Of a stretch of 64,000 nt of DNA, positions 16,270 through 26,189 are shown one piece after another. The notes beneath the pieces are model-generated. The model did no database searches. It was not told the DNA's origin and saw only the letters and a list, made by a program, of their open reading frames with translations. Made by a program: the position numbers and the translations under genes. Position 1 is the first letter of the stretch. Each line of letters starts with the position of its first letter. Source of the stretch: Pedobacter namyangjuensis (GTDB taxonomy: Bacteria > Bacteroidota > Bacteroidia > Sphingobacteriales > Sphingobacteriaceae); assembly GCF_003313325.1 (NCBI RefSeq), contig NZ_QMHQ01000004.1, positions 248,001 to 312,000 of the forward strand, in the 5' to 3' direction.

Positions 16270-18498
16270 ATGAGCAAATCAACGTCCCTAACGCAAGAAG
16301 ATATAAAGAAATACAACGGCCGAATTTGGAAGCTACTCATCGGTGGATTGGTTTTCTTTGCCTTGTTTATTGTAATGATAGGCTTAGGTGTTTTCGGGGA
16401 GATCCCTTCTTTTCGAGCAATTGAGCACCCTAAAAGCAATGAAGCTACAGAGATTTTGTCTGAAGACGGAAAGGTTTTAGGAACATATTTCGTAAAAAAC
16501 CGTTCTAATGTAAATTATGCTCAAATATCTCCAAATGTTATCAATGCATTGATTGCAACGGAAGATATTCGTTACCGTACCCATTCTGGAATAGATTTTA
16601 AAAGAACCTTTACCATTTTCGCCTATGCTTTAGTTGGTAAAAAACAAGGCGGTAGTACAATCACCCAACAATTAGCGCTAAATTTATTTTCAGATGAGGG
16701 TAGACAGAAAAACTATTTAAAGCGTATTATCCAAAAATTTCAAGAATGGGTTATTGCCGTTAAGTTAGAGCGAAACTACACAAAGGAAGAAATCATCACT
16801 ATGTATTTAAATACGGTTGATTTCGGCAACCAGGCTTACGGAATAAAATCTGCAGCAAGAGTGTATTTCAACACTACTCCAGATAAACTGACAGTTCCTC
16901 AAGCTGCCGTTCTAGTTGGCCTGCAAAAAGGAATTACAAGGTACTCTCCTACTAAAAACCCTGATAGGTCGTTAACTAGAAGAAATACGGTTATGGCTTT
17001 AATGGTTAAGGCCGACTTATTGACTGACCAGGAGTTCGAAACATTGAAAGAAAAACCGCTTGGCCTGCATTTTAATGCTGCTACCAACAACGATGGCATC
17101 GCCCCATACTTTAGAGCAGTACTTAAAAGCGAAGTGAAAAAGATTCTAGAGGAAAGATCTATCACTAAAAATGGCGTACCTTATGATTTGGACCGAGATG
17201 GTTTAAAAATAACGACGACCATTAATTACGATATGCAGGTTTACGCCGAGCAGGCTCAAAAAGAATATATGAAAACCCTGCAACAGCAATTTGCTAATAG
17301 TTGGAAAGGCCGAAACCCATTTAAAGGAATGGAATTACAGCTAGACCAAGGCATGAAACGCTCTGACAGGTACAAAGCATTAATGCTCGAAGGCAAATCT
17401 GAAGAAGAAATAAAGCAAGATTTTAATACACCAACCAGACTTTCTATCTTCACATGGAAAGGAAATATAGATACTTTGATGAAGCCAATGGATTCTGTAA
17501 AGTATTACAAGTTGTTATTGCGCAATGCGATGATGTCCATGGATCCGAAAACTGGATTCGTAAAAGCTTGGGTGGGCGGTATAAACTTTGAGCACTTTAA
17601 ATACGATCAGGTTAAAATAGGTACCAGACAAGTTGGCTCTACCGCCAAACCTTTCACTTATGCTGTAGCTATAGAAAATGGATATTCACCTTGTTATTCT
17701 GTATTAAACGAGCCGGTAACTATAGAGGGTTACGGTAAGCCCTACACTCCTCGTAACTCTGGTACGCCATTAGCTGGGTCCATTACTTTGCAAAAAGCAC
17801 TTGCTTATTCTCAGAATTACATTGCAGCTTATTTAATGAAACAGGTTGGACCTACAGCTGTGGTTAACGAAGCTAAAAAAATGGGTATCACTACAGATAT
17901 ACCGGCTGTACCATCTATTTGTTTAGGTACGTTCGATGCTTCTATTTATGATATGGTTGGCGCATACGGTGTTTTCGCTAACAAAGGCGCTTGGACACAA
18001 CCAACCTATATTACAAAGATTGAAGATAAAAACGGTGTCGTGTTATATGATAGTAAACCTATCATTAAAGTAGTAATGAACGAAGAAATTGCCTACGTAA
18101 TGACAAGAATGTTGAGAGGTGTAATAACCGGAGGTACAGGTTATAGATTAATTGGCAAATATGGTGTTAATGCGCCAACTGGCGGAAAAACAGGCACCAC
18201 CCAAAACAACTCAGATGGATGGTTTATGGCTATCACGCCAGATTTGGTTACTGGAGTATGGACTGGGTGCGAAGATAGAGCGTTCCACTTTACAAGTACA
18301 CGAGATGGTGAAGGAGCAAATTCTGCTTTACCGATTTATGCAGGTTTTATAAAACGTGTTTACGCTAATTCAAGCTTAAAAATAAGCAAAGCTGATTTTG
18401 AGGCGCCTGCAAGTGGCGTATCCATAGTTTACGACTGTAACCAGTACACACAACCAGAACAAGAAACTACCGAGCTAGATAAGAAGCTAGGCTTCTAA
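16270..18498 (+). CDS. Bifunctional penicillin-binding protein 1A (class A)
   Basis: This enzyme polymerises and cross-links peptidoglycan outside the inner membrane. It has a membrane anchor at residues 18-40. The GT51 glycosyltransferase domain has the catalytic Glu motif ATEDIRYRTHSGID near residue 97 and GGSTITQQLALNLF. The transpeptidase domain has GSTAKPF (SxxK nucleophile, near residue 457), a SQNY (SxN) motif and GGKTGTTQN (KTG). All active-site motifs are intact, and 742 residues is normal. It follows the sprE-like gene by 3 bases and precedes uvrC by 20 bases, forming a probable three-gene operon. Confidence 0.96.
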   Translation: MSKSTSLTQEDIKKYNGRIWKLLIGGLVFFALFIVMIGLGVFGEIPSFRAIEHPKSNEATEILSEDGKVLGTYFVKNRSNVNYAQISPNVINALIATEDIRYRTHSGIDFKRTFTIFAYALVGKKQGGSTITQQLALNLFSDEGRQKNYLKRIIQKFQEWVIAVKLERNYTKEEIITMYLNTVDFGNQAYGIKSAARVYFNTTPDKLTVPQAAVLVGLQKGITRYSPTKNPDRSLTRRNTVMALMVKADLLTDQEFETLKEKPLGLHFNAATNNDGIAPYFRAVLKSEVKKILEERSITKNGVPYDLDRDGLKITTTINYDMQVYAEQAQKEYMKTLQQQFANSWKGRNPFKGMELQLDQGMKRSDRYKALMLEGKSEEEIKQDFNTPTRLSIFTWKGNIDTLMKPMDSVKYYKLLLRNAMMSMDPKTGFVKAWVGGINFEHFKYDQVKIGTRQVGSTAKPFTYAVAIENGYSPCYSVLNEPVTIEGYGKPYTPRNSGTPLAGSITLQKALAYSQNYIAAYLMKQVGPTAVVNEAKKMGITTDIPAVPSICLGTFDASIYDMVGAYGVFANKGAWTQPTYITKIEDKNGVVLYDSKPIIKVVMNEEIAYVMTRMLRGVITGGTGYRLIGKYGVNAPTGGKTGTTQNNSDGWFMAITPDLVTGVWTGCEDRAFHFTSTRDGEGANSALPIYAGFIKRVYANSSLKISKADFEAPASGVSIVYDCNQYTQPEQETTELDKKLGF

Positions 18499-18518
18499 TT
18501 TTATCCCTATTTGTAAAG

Positions 18519-20333
18519 ATGAGTGCGTTTGATTATAAAAAGGCCTTAAATGATATTCCCCATAGACCTGGTGTATATCAGTATTTCGATGTTGATGATA
18601 CGCTAATCTATATTGGTAAAGCTAAAGACTTACGTAATCGTGTAGGGTCTTACTTTAACCAAGAAAACAACCAAATTAATGGTAAAACACGTGTACTAGT
18701 ATCAAAAATTAGGCGCATCAGCTTTACTATTGTTGATACCGAAATTGATGCCTGGCTTTTAGAAAACAGCCTGATTAAAAAGCATCAGCCAAGGTATAAT
18801 ATTATGCTTAAGGATGATAAAACCTACCCATGGATTATCATAAAAAAAGAAGATTTCCCACGAGTTTTTTGGACCAGAAATAAGATAAAGGATGGTTCTA
18901 TCTATTTTGGCCCGTATGCCTCTGTTGGCATGATGCACACTATTTTAGATTTAATTAAGGAAACCTATACTTTACGAACTTGCAATTTACCGCTAACGCC
19001 AAAAAACATACACGACGGAAAGTTTAAGGTTTGTCTAGAATATCAGATAGGAAACTGTAAAGGCCCCTGTCAAAACTATCAAACTAAAGAAGACTATGAT
19101 CGTAACATCGAGGAGATTAAGGATATCCTTAATGGAAAGATTGGAAATGTAATTAGAGATGTAAAACAGGTAGTTAAAAAAGCTTCTGAGGATTTAAATT
19201 TTGAACTTGCCCACTCCTATCAAAAGAAATTGGCTGTACTTGAAAAATATCAAAGTAAGTCTACCGTAGTAAACAGCGCCATTACCAATGTTGATGTGGT
19301 AAGCATTGCTTCTGACGAACGTTACGCATTTGTAAATTACCTGAAGGTGATGAATGGAAGCATTATACAGACGCAAACCATCGAAATAAAAAAGCGTTTA
19401 GATGAAACTGACGAGGAACTTTTAACCCTCGCGATTACCGAGTTTAGAACTAAATTTAAAAGTACCTCTAAAGAGGTGATTGTACCTTTTTCCATCCCAC
19501 TTAGCGATGAGAATATAAAACTAGTGGTACCAAAATTAGGCGAAAAGAAGAAGTTGCTTGAGTTATCGCAGAAAAACGTCTTGTTCTTTAAACGCGAAAA
19601 ATTAGATCAGTACGAGAAGTTAAACCCAGATTTAAGAACGGATCGTATCTTAAGTCAGATGCAAAAAGATTTACGATTAACCCAATTGCCACAACATATC
19701 GAGTGTTTTGATAATTCTAATTTTCAGGGTAAATATCCGGTTTCGGCAATTGTAGTATTTAAGGATGCTAAACCTAGTAAAAAAGACTATCGCCATTTTA
19801 ATGTTAAAACCGTAGAAGGGCCTAACGATTTTGCTACGATGCAGGAAGCTGTTTACAGAAGGTATAAGCGAATGTTGGAGGAGGAGAACACATTGCCTCA
19901 GCTTATTATTATTGATGGCGGTAAAGGTCAGCTATCGTCTGCAGTTAGCAGTTTAAAAAAACTTGGCATAGATAAGAAAGTAACGGTTATTGGTATTGCA
20001 AAGCGATTGGAAGAACTTTACTACCCGGGAGATAGTTTGCCTTTGTATCTTGATAAAAAATCTGAAACATTAAAAATTATTCAACAGCTAAGGGATGAAG
20101 CACACCGTTTCGGTATTACTTTCCACCGTAAAAAACGCGATCAAGGCACTTTAAAAACGGAGTTAGAGCAAATCCCTGGCATTGGTAAAACAACGGCGGA
20201 TAAACTTCTGGTAAGATTTAAATCTGTTAAAAAAATAAAGGAGGCTAAAGAAGAGGAACTGGCGCAGCTGTTAAATAAAAAGCAAATGGCAACACTAGCA
20301 GATTTTTTTAACGAACACATTCAAGGCGAGTAA
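18519..20333 (+). CDS. uvrC: Excinuclease ABC subunit C
   Basis: UvrC makes both incisions around a DNA lesion during nucleotide excision repair, working with UvrB. The 604-residue protein has the GIY-YIG nuclease domain at its N-terminus (GVYQYFDVDDTLIYIGKAKDLRNRVGSYF), a Cys-containing segment (CLEYQIGNCKGPC), a UVR domain near residues 205-240, the RNase H-like C-terminal nuclease domain (ECFDNSNFQG, IIDGGKGQL, DEAHRFGITFHRKKR) and helix-hairpin-helix motifs (LEQIPGIGKTTADKLL). Domain order and length are standard. It is the last gene of its operon and converges on gldN across a bidirectional terminator. Confidence 0.98.
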   Translation: MSAFDYKKALNDIPHRPGVYQYFDVDDTLIYIGKAKDLRNRVGSYFNQENNQINGKTRVLVSKIRRISFTIVDTEIDAWLLENSLIKKHQPRYNIMLKDDKTYPWIIIKKEDFPRVFWTRNKIKDGSIYFGPYASVGMMHTILDLIKETYTLRTCNLPLTPKNIHDGKFKVCLEYQIGNCKGPCQNYQTKEDYDRNIEEIKDILNGKIGNVIRDVKQVVKKASEDLNFELAHSYQKKLAVLEKYQSKSTVVNSAITNVDVVSIASDERYAFVNYLKVMNGSIIQTQTIEIKKRLDETDEELLTLAITEFRTKFKSTSKEVIVPFSIPLSDENIKLVVPKLGEKKKLLELSQKNVLFFKREKLDQYEKLNPDLRTDRILSQMQKDLRLTQLPQHIECFDNSNFQGKYPVSAIVVFKDAKPSKKDYRHFNVKTVEGPNDFATMQEAVYRRYKRMLEEENTLPQLIIIDGGKGQLSSAVSSLKKLGIDKKVTVIGIAKRLEELYYPGDSLPLYLDKKSETLKIIQQLRDEAHRFGITFHRKKRDQGTLKTELEQIPGIGKTTADKLLVRFKSVKKIKEAKEEELAQLLNKKQMATLADFFNEHIQGE

Positions 20334-20390
20334 TATTCTCAGTTTTTAAAAGAGATTTCTTCTGTTCTCGTAAGTTCGAAGCTACACTAT

Positions 20391-20426
20391 AAAAAAAGGA
20401 GCAAATGTAAATTTGCTCCTTTTTTT
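20391..20426. terminator. Bidirectional terminator between uvrC and gldN
   Basis: A perfect 16-bp stem (20391-20406 with 20411-20426, 4-nt loop), with seven A residues on the left and seven T residues on the right. It can end transcription of uvrC on the plus strand and of gldN on the minus strand. Confidence 0.93.
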
Positions 20427-20452
20427 ATAATTATCTTAAATCATTTTAAGCA

Positions 20453-21379
20453 TTAATACTCCCAGAGTCCTTGCTCAAAATCAGCCATAATCTTTTTAAT
20501 TCGTTCTGCTTCCAACAATCTTTCTTTTGAATTAGACAGATAATCTTCAATTCTATTATCTGCAGAATTAGATTGTTTAACAATGTTGCTATAGAATAAT
20601 CTGCGTGTAAATACGTCATCGAAGTTAATTCCAGAGTTGTCATTGTTATCGTTAGCAACTTTGGTTTTAACCAAAATCTCTCTCAAATCGTCAAAATACA
20701 ACCATCCAGCAACAGTTCTTAGTGTATCTGCTCTGGGCGAATTTGTAGTGGGATCTAGCACAGGATTGCCATTATTATCTGTCTGCGTTTTCACGTCAAT
20801 TCTAACTGGCGCAATACCAACAATACGAGGTTCAAAGATTCCTCTTTTTATATCTAAAATCCAATCTTCTTTAATTCTTAATGTAGTAAAACTTGCAGCA
20901 AAAAACTCATTGTTAGCTCTGTTTATTTCACTCGTACCAGGATTAACACCTAAAAAAGCAGTATCAACAGCCGAGCTATTGGTTGCATTAGGGTCGTTAC
21001 CCTTAGTTTGACTTAAAGGCTCTCCTTGAAAATCTTCATCCTCTGAAGAATACAAATCAAGTTCGCCGGCCGCCAAAGCCTTGTAAATTGTGTTTAAGAT
21101 GTTAACTTTTGGAGAAGCCAATATTGAATTACCCCTATCGCGTAAATCGATTTCCCTCCAAATTCTTTTGGTATAAGCTACATCTTCCTTTGCTACCTTG
21201 GCATAAGGAACAACCGTATCAGCTTCGCTTTCTTCTCTATAAATAAAACCGTCTTTTTTTGGCCCTTTTTTCTTAGGCGTAACCTTTTTTTCTTGTGCTG
21301 GCGGAGTTGTACCACCAGTTTGCGCAAACACCGTTGCACTAGCTAAGAAAAATAACGATAGAAAAAATAATCTTCTCAT
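20453..21379 (-). CDS. gldN: Gliding motility / T9SS protein GldN
   Basis: GldN (PorN) forms the periplasmic ring of the type IX secretion system with GldK. A signal peptide (RRLFFLSLFFLASATVFAQ) is followed by a Pro/Lys-rich linker and the conserved domain with AYTKRIWREIDLRD and WLYFDDLREILVKTKV. The central DPNATNSSAVDTAFLGVNPG region resembles the variable insert of the family. The length of 308 residues is typical. It is the last gene of gldKLMN, 8 bases after gldM, and ends before the bidirectional terminator. Confidence 0.95.
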   Translation of the reverse strand: MRRLFFLSLFFLASATVFAQTGGTTPPAQEKKVTPKKKGPKKDGFIYREESEADTVVPYAKVAKEDVAYTKRIWREIDLRDRGNSILASPKVNILNTIYKALAAGELDLYSSEDEDFQGEPLSQTKGNDPNATNSSAVDTAFLGVNPGTSEINRANNEFFAASFTTLRIKEDWILDIKRGIFEPRIVGIAPVRIDVKTQTDNNGNPVLDPTTNSPRADTLRTVAGWLYFDDLREILVKTKVANDNNDNSGINFDDVFTRRLFYSNIVKQSNSADNRIEDYLSNSKERLLEAERIKKIMADFEQGLWEY

Positions 21380-21387
21380 AATTACAA

Positions 21388-22926
21388 TTATTGTACGGTA
21401 AACACCATTGAGTTTAACGTTGGTGTACGTCCATCAGGCATTTGCGCCACTATATTATCAATATAAACCACCGATTTAAAAGGCAAGTTAGATAATGCAG
21501 CTTTTGCTTGTGCGTTAAAATTATCACCTTGACAATAGTAAACTTGCGCATCCTGACGAGGCCTAACTACAGTTACATTAAATTTCGTAACTCTTGCTTT
21601 AATATCGAATTCGAAATTATCTAAAACTGCTGATACTTGGCTTTCTCTTGCCATAACGTTTCCAGATATTACACCGCCCATTTTACCAGCAAATTTCGCT
21701 ACCGGATTTGGAACTGGTTTTACTCTAAAAACAGTGTTGCCTAAGCTCAGGTTTTTACCAGCATTATTAGCAGAAACACTTATAGTAACTTGGTTACCAA
21801 TCATACTGCCAGGAACGTTGATCATAAACTTACCAGAACCACCAGACATAGATCCGCCAGAAATACTTGCTTTAATACTTTCTAAAGGAAAGCCTGGAGC
21901 CGATATAGAAAAAGGATTTGGTATACCTGCGTAAATAACATTTAAGTTTGTAGAGGCTACGGTTGCAGATGGTTTAGCAACTTGGTAAGTAATTGGTTGG
22001 GTTTCGTAAGTTTGAACTTCGCCATTGGCTTGTTTAACTCGTATTGTACCTTTCCACGTAAAGGAACCAACACTTCCAGTTCCGCCAGTATAAGTACCAA
22101 CACCATCTTTAACACTTAAGGCACTACCACCTACTGATATTTCTGGATTGGATTTAGAATCACTTGCAGTTAAAAATACCTCTGCTTTATAAGGCTGGCC
22201 TTGAATAACGTAGCTACCTGAAGGAACAGCTACCGCTTTAAATTTATCCAAAGTCATTTGCGTTGGATTTAACTCGCCAAATATTTTGGTAACAACTTCA
22301 GCTTCCGCATTATGCAAATCAGCTTGTATTTTCGTTAAAATGGTGTTAGCCGCGGTTAATGGCGTACCTTCACCGAAGTTAATGTCTTCCCAGCTTTTTT
22401 TACCGTTAACAGGTTTTTTAGGATCTAAAGCGTCTAAGGTAAAAGATACGTTAGCACGGTCTTTAGGATCTAGCAAAGCAATAAGTTTCGCTCTAGTATC
22501 GTTAATTTTAGCTTTAAGTTTTTCGCCTTCTTTTTGATTAATCATCACCGCCTGAGCGATGTCCATGTTATCTCTCAGCACAAAATCACCAGTTTCGGGA
22601 TCTAAACCATCGCCTCTTTGCAGAAATACGTCTTTTAGTCGTTGTACTTCTTTATTTAAATCATCGGCGTACTTCTTCGCCATTTGAGCTTTGTCCCAAA
22701 GTGGCTTAGCACGCTCTGGCTTATTTTTCAATTCAGTATTTTGAAAAGCACTGAACTTTTGGTCTAAACTAGCACTAACATTTGATTTAGCTGCATCTAG
22801 ACTATCATTTATATTCTTAAAAGCATTTAAGATCGTGTCTGAAACGTTTAAGGCAAGCATAGCCAACAATACCAAATACATGATATTGATCATCTTCTGC
22901 CTTGTCGTTTCTTTTCCTCCAGCCAT
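21388..22926 (-). CDS. gldM: Gliding motility / T9SS motor protein GldM
   Basis: GldM pairs with GldL to form the proton-driven motor; its long periplasmic part transmits rotation to the outer-membrane complex. The N-terminus has the invariant GGKETTRQKMINIMYLVLLAMLALN, whose helix (residues 11-31) spans the inner membrane. The remaining 480 residues form the periplasmic four-domain shaft, with a helical first domain up to about residue 215 and beta-rich repeats after it, ending in a PxxD/conserved C-terminal domain (VTVVRPRQDAQVYYCQGDNF). The size of 512 residues is normal. It lies 49 bases after gldL. Confidence 0.96.
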   Translation of the reverse strand: MAGGKETTRQKMINIMYLVLLAMLALNVSDTILNAFKNINDSLDAAKSNVSASLDQKFSAFQNTELKNKPERAKPLWDKAQMAKKYADDLNKEVQRLKDVFLQRGDGLDPETGDFVLRDNMDIAQAVMINQKEGEKLKAKINDTRAKLIALLDPKDRANVSFTLDALDPKKPVNGKKSWEDINFGEGTPLTAANTILTKIQADLHNAEAEVVTKIFGELNPTQMTLDKFKAVAVPSGSYVIQGQPYKAEVFLTASDSKSNPEISVGGSALSVKDGVGTYTGGTGSVGSFTWKGTIRVKQANGEVQTYETQPITYQVAKPSATVASTNLNVIYAGIPNPFSISAPGFPLESIKASISGGSMSGGSGKFMINVPGSMIGNQVTISVSANNAGKNLSLGNTVFRVKPVPNPVAKFAGKMGGVISGNVMARESQVSAVLDNFEFDIKARVTKFNVTVVRPRQDAQVYYCQGDNFNAQAKAALSNLPFKSVVYIDNIVAQMPDGRTPTLNSMVFTVQ

Positions 22927-22975
22927 GTTTAATTAGATTTTGTTGTTACCGATTAAATAATTTTAACTTCACTAA

Positions 22976-23785
22976 TTATACACGTGGTTGGTTCATAGCT
23001 GTTAACATATTGCCATAAATTGCATTTAATGACGATAGGTTTTTAGCTAACTTGCCCACTTCCTCTTTAAACTGTTTAGAGTCTTCCATCGATTCGTTGA
23101 AATTATTCATCGTTAATGAAAGGTTTTGATAGAATTTATTCATCGATTTTAAATGTGCGCTAGAATCTTGCAATTCTAATTCGTACACTGCGTTTAAAGC
23201 CGAAAGATTTTTTGCTAAGTTATTTACCTGCTCGTGATAAGCTTTTGAGTCTGCGCTGCTTTCGCCCATTTCTGCTAATTGCGCTGTTGCTTTACCGAAA
23301 GCGTTATTCAAATTATCAGCGCTTGTACCTGCCGTTTTAATTTTAGTAGCAAATTCGTTAGTAGCTACCGCAGCGTCTGAAACATTTGATATCGTTGCAA
23401 CTTTGTCGCCAAATGTACGTAGCCCTGCTCCTAAACTTTCGATAAGCTCCGGACCAATTTTCGCATCTGCTAACATATTATCTAATGCAGCTGTATTTGA
23501 AAAGCCGCTTTGCGCTACAACTGGTCTTGCGGTTGCTTTTGGCAATTCGCCATTAAAATCTACAGCTAACTCCGGGTGCACTCTCTCCCAAGGTAATTCT
23601 GGCTCTGGCGGAAAAAATCCTGTTAAGAAGAATAGAATAGCTTCTACTCCTAAACCAATACCAATTAACCAGTTAGCATACTGCCCACCCAAGTGTAAAA
23701 TTTTGGCTAAAGCACCTACAATTACGATACTTGCACCCCATGAAATTGCTACGTGTAACCAGGCTGGTTGTTTTTTTGCTGCCAT
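22976..23785 (-). CDS. gldL: Gliding motility / T9SS motor protein GldL
   Basis: GldL is the inner-membrane stator partner of GldM. Two N-terminal membrane helices are visible (AISWGASIVIVGALAKILHL and WLIGIGLGVEAILFFLTGFF), the second with the Glu that is functionally important in this family. The following 200 residues are cytoplasmic and contain tandem helical segments, two of which are similar to each other (QVNNLAKNLSALNAVYELEL and EVGKLAKNLSSLNAIYGNML). The length of 269 residues is normal. It lies 43 bases after gldK. Confidence 0.95.
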   Translation of the reverse strand: MAAKKQPAWLHVAISWGASIVIVGALAKILHLGGQYANWLIGIGLGVEAILFFLTGFFPPEPELPWERVHPELAVDFNGELPKATARPVVAQSGFSNTAALDNMLADAKIGPELIESLGAGLRTFGDKVATISNVSDAAVATNEFATKIKTAGTSADNLNNAFGKATAQLAEMGESSADSKAYHEQVNNLAKNLSALNAVYELELQDSSAHLKSMNKFYQNLSLTMNNFNESMEDSKQFKEEVGKLAKNLSSLNAIYGNMLTAMNQPRV

Positions 23786-23828
23786 AATATTTTTAGTTTT
23801 CTGTTTTATCTTTGGTTGATGGTTTGAT

Positions 23829-25166
23829 TTAGTTTAAAGCGTTACCAGGATAATCTGATACGCAACGGAAGCCGATGTAAGATTTGGCTTTATCCTGAAA
23901 CTCGTAAGTTCCTACTGAGTTTTGTAAAAAGAATCCCATGTCTTTCCAAGATCCTCCTCTTACTACTTTAGCTCCTTTAGCAACATTAGTATAATTAGGG
24001 CTAAAATCAGAAAGCAAGCTAGTTGCCGATCTGTTATATGCTGTTACCGTCCATTCTGCAACGTTACCAGCCATATTATACAAACCATAATCATTTGGCA
24101 AATATGCTCTAGCATCTACAGTGTACAATCCACCATCGTCGGTATAATTACCTCTGCCTACCTTGAAGTTGGCCTGTAAACAGCCTTTGGTGTTTTTGAT
24201 GTATGGTCCACCCCAAGGATACTTAGTTTGTGTTCTACCGCCTCTAGCTGCATACTCAAATTCTTGTTCTGTTGGGAGTCTATATCTTAATCTACCGTTT
24301 TCTGGTTGTCTTCTTGCCGAAGCTACATTCCTGTATAATGATGTTCTCCAATGGCAGAAAGCTGTTGCCTGATCCCAACTAACTCCCACAACCGGATAGG
24401 TATCATAAGAAGGGTGGTTAAAATAAGCATCGACCATCGGGTCATTCTGCGAATAAGAAAAATCTCTTTTCCAAACCATTGTATCAGGGTAAACACTTAC
24501 CGATGGATGTTCGTTAGCTTTACCTGGCGTTGGATTATCGGTATAAGATTGTATAAAGTCTTGTCTGCTTTTCGTCGGATCATTTTCTCCAGCTAAAGCC
24601 AAATCTTTATCTAAATAACTATAAGCATATCTAAATTTTCTAACGTCAAACTCTGTTTTACCTTGAATTGCATCGTTGCCAGAATAGTACATATTTTGCA
24701 GACGAGGTTTCAAAGTGCTTGATTTGCCCCATAACGGACTACCATTTCCTACCCGTTTCCAATCTATTTGATCTTGACCAACAACAGCTGGACCACCTGC
24801 GGTTGCAGTTGGCTGTGCTTTGTAAAGGTTTGGAGCACCAGATCTGCCTAAAGAAGTAATTGCAACAGAATCTCTAACCCAATTTACAAATTGCCTGTAC
24901 TCGGCATTGGTAATTTCGGTTTGATCCATATAAAAAGCTGGAAATGAAGTCATCCGGCTTTGGGCACCTTTATAAAAGGTATTGTCTTCATCAGTCATGC
25001 CAATCAAAGTTCTTCCAGCAGGAATAAAAACCATACCCATAGGGATAGTTTTATTTTTGAACTTTTTATTGTAAGCACCTACAAGCTCGCCTTGAGAACC
25101 TCCCTTAGAACAACTTGCAAGAAAACCACAAACAACAATGAAACTTAATAGGTATAGGTTTCTCAT
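23829..25166 (-). CDS. gldK: Gliding motility / T9SS lipoprotein GldK
   Basis: GldK (PorK) is an outer-membrane lipoprotein that forms the periplasmic ring with GldN. It has a lipoprotein signal peptide with lipobox LASCS near residue 19, then a formylglycine-generating-enzyme-like (FGE-sulfatase) fold: FIPAGRTLIGMTDED, TEITNAEYRQFVNW, YPVVGVSWDQATAFCHWR, YRLPTEQEFEYAARGG, YNMAGNVAEWTV and VVRGGSWKD. GldK proteins keep this fold without known enzyme activity. The length of 445 residues is typical. It is the first gene of gldKLMN, with a 240-bp upstream region. Confidence 0.96.
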   Translation of the reverse strand: MRNLYLLSFIVVCGFLASCSKGGSQGELVGAYNKKFKNKTIPMGMVFIPAGRTLIGMTDEDNTFYKGAQSRMTSFPAFYMDQTEITNAEYRQFVNWVRDSVAITSLGRSGAPNLYKAQPTATAGGPAVVGQDQIDWKRVGNGSPLWGKSSTLKPRLQNMYYSGNDAIQGKTEFDVRKFRYAYSYLDKDLALAGENDPTKSRQDFIQSYTDNPTPGKANEHPSVSVYPDTMVWKRDFSYSQNDPMVDAYFNHPSYDTYPVVGVSWDQATAFCHWRTSLYRNVASARRQPENGRLRYRLPTEQEFEYAARGGRTQTKYPWGGPYIKNTKGCLQANFKVGRGNYTDDGGLYTVDARAYLPNDYGLYNMAGNVAEWTVTAYNRSATSLLSDFSPNYTNVAKGAKVVRGGSWKDMGFFLQNSVGTYEFQDKAKSYIGFRCVSDYPGNALN

Positions 25167-25178
25167 AAAATCAATCGA

Positions 25179-25190
25179 TACAGTACTGTA
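25179..25190. promoter_or_regulatory. 12-bp palindrome upstream of gldK
   Basis: tacagtactgta is a perfect 12-bp palindrome 13 bases upstream of the gldK start. It could be a regulator site for the gldKLMN promoter region. A 12-bp palindrome is expected several times by chance in 64 kb, so support is weak. The rest of the 240-bp upstream gap is AT-rich with no clear promoter match. Confidence 0.3.
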
Positions 25191-25406
25191 ATATTAATAG
25201 CAATTTTATCAAAATTCTGTGATATTAACAATTTTTTACACATTTATTAGTATGCTGCACAGCCACCAAACAACTTACAAGCATAAAATTAACTATAAGT
25301 TATTGAAATTAAACTATTTATTAATAAATAATATTTAAGTTAAAAAAGCGTTAATCAGCTTAAAAATTGCAAATACAGAGATAGTAACGACAGAAATTAC
25401 GCTTTA

Positions 25407-26174
25407 TTACTTGTTAGATTTTTTAATGTAATTTTCTATCGCCATAATCATAGATGGAGCCTCTGGACTAGGCGCAGCAATGTCTACAATTTGTCCTGCG
25501 TCTGTAGCTGCCTTATTCGTATTTAAGCCAAAAACTGCAATTCGAGTATTGTTTTGTTTAAAATCAGGAAAATTAACGTATAAAGACTGGATACTTGACG
25601 GACTGAAGAAGGCAATTACATCGTAGAAAACTTCCGCTAGATCAGATAAATCACTTACTACTGTTCTAAAAAGAACTGCAGGGGTAACATCATAACCATT
25701 TTTCTGCAAAAAGTTCATGGTGTCTTCCGTAGCTACATCAGAACAAGGATATAAAAATTTCTCGCCAGCATGTTTCTTTAAAACTTCTGCCAAATCAGAC
25801 GCAGTTTGTTTGCCGAAGAAAATTTTACGCTTTCTATACTGGATATATTTTTGAAGATATAAAGCTGTCGATTCAGAGATACAGAAATATTTTAAATCTA
25901 CAGGCACCTCGTATCTCATCTCCTCACATATCCTAAAGAAATGATCAACCGCATTGCGACTTGTAAAAACTACAGCAGTAAAATCTGCCAAGTTAATCTT
26001 GTCTTTTCTAAAATCTCTCGCTGGCACTCCTTCTACATGTATAAAAGACCTAAAGTCGATTTTTACATTATACTTTTTCGCCAAATCAAAATAAGGTGAT
26101 TTTTCTGTTTCGGGTTTTGGTAGTGTTACAAGTATACTTTTTACTTTACGTACCCTATCGTTAGTTTCCTGCAT
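25407..26174 (-). CDS. hemD: Uroporphyrinogen-III synthase
   Basis: HemD closes and rearranges hydroxymethylbilane to uroporphyrinogen III in heme synthesis. The 255-residue protein shows the two-domain HemD pattern: VKSILVTLPKPE at the start, VVFTSRNAVDHFF, FLYPCSDVATEDTMNFL and VIAFFSPSSIQSLYVNF near the end, plus IAVFGLNTNKAATDAG, matching the family's final motif. HemD sequences diverge widely, so the call rests on these motifs and on Bacteroidota gene order beside DUF4271. It starts 15 bases after the DUF4271 gene and probably shares its transcript. Confidence 0.88.
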   Translation of the reverse strand: MQETNDRVRKVKSILVTLPKPETEKSPYFDLAKKYNVKIDFRSFIHVEGVPARDFRKDKINLADFTAVVFTSRNAVDHFFRICEEMRYEVPVDLKYFCISESTALYLQKYIQYRKRKIFFGKQTASDLAEVLKKHAGEKFLYPCSDVATEDTMNFLQKNGYDVTPAVLFRTVVSDLSDLAEVFYDVIAFFSPSSIQSLYVNFPDFKQNNTRIAVFGLNTNKAATDAGQIVDIAAPSPEAPSMIMAIENYIKKSNK

Positions 26175-26189
26175 TTTAACTATTTCCGC

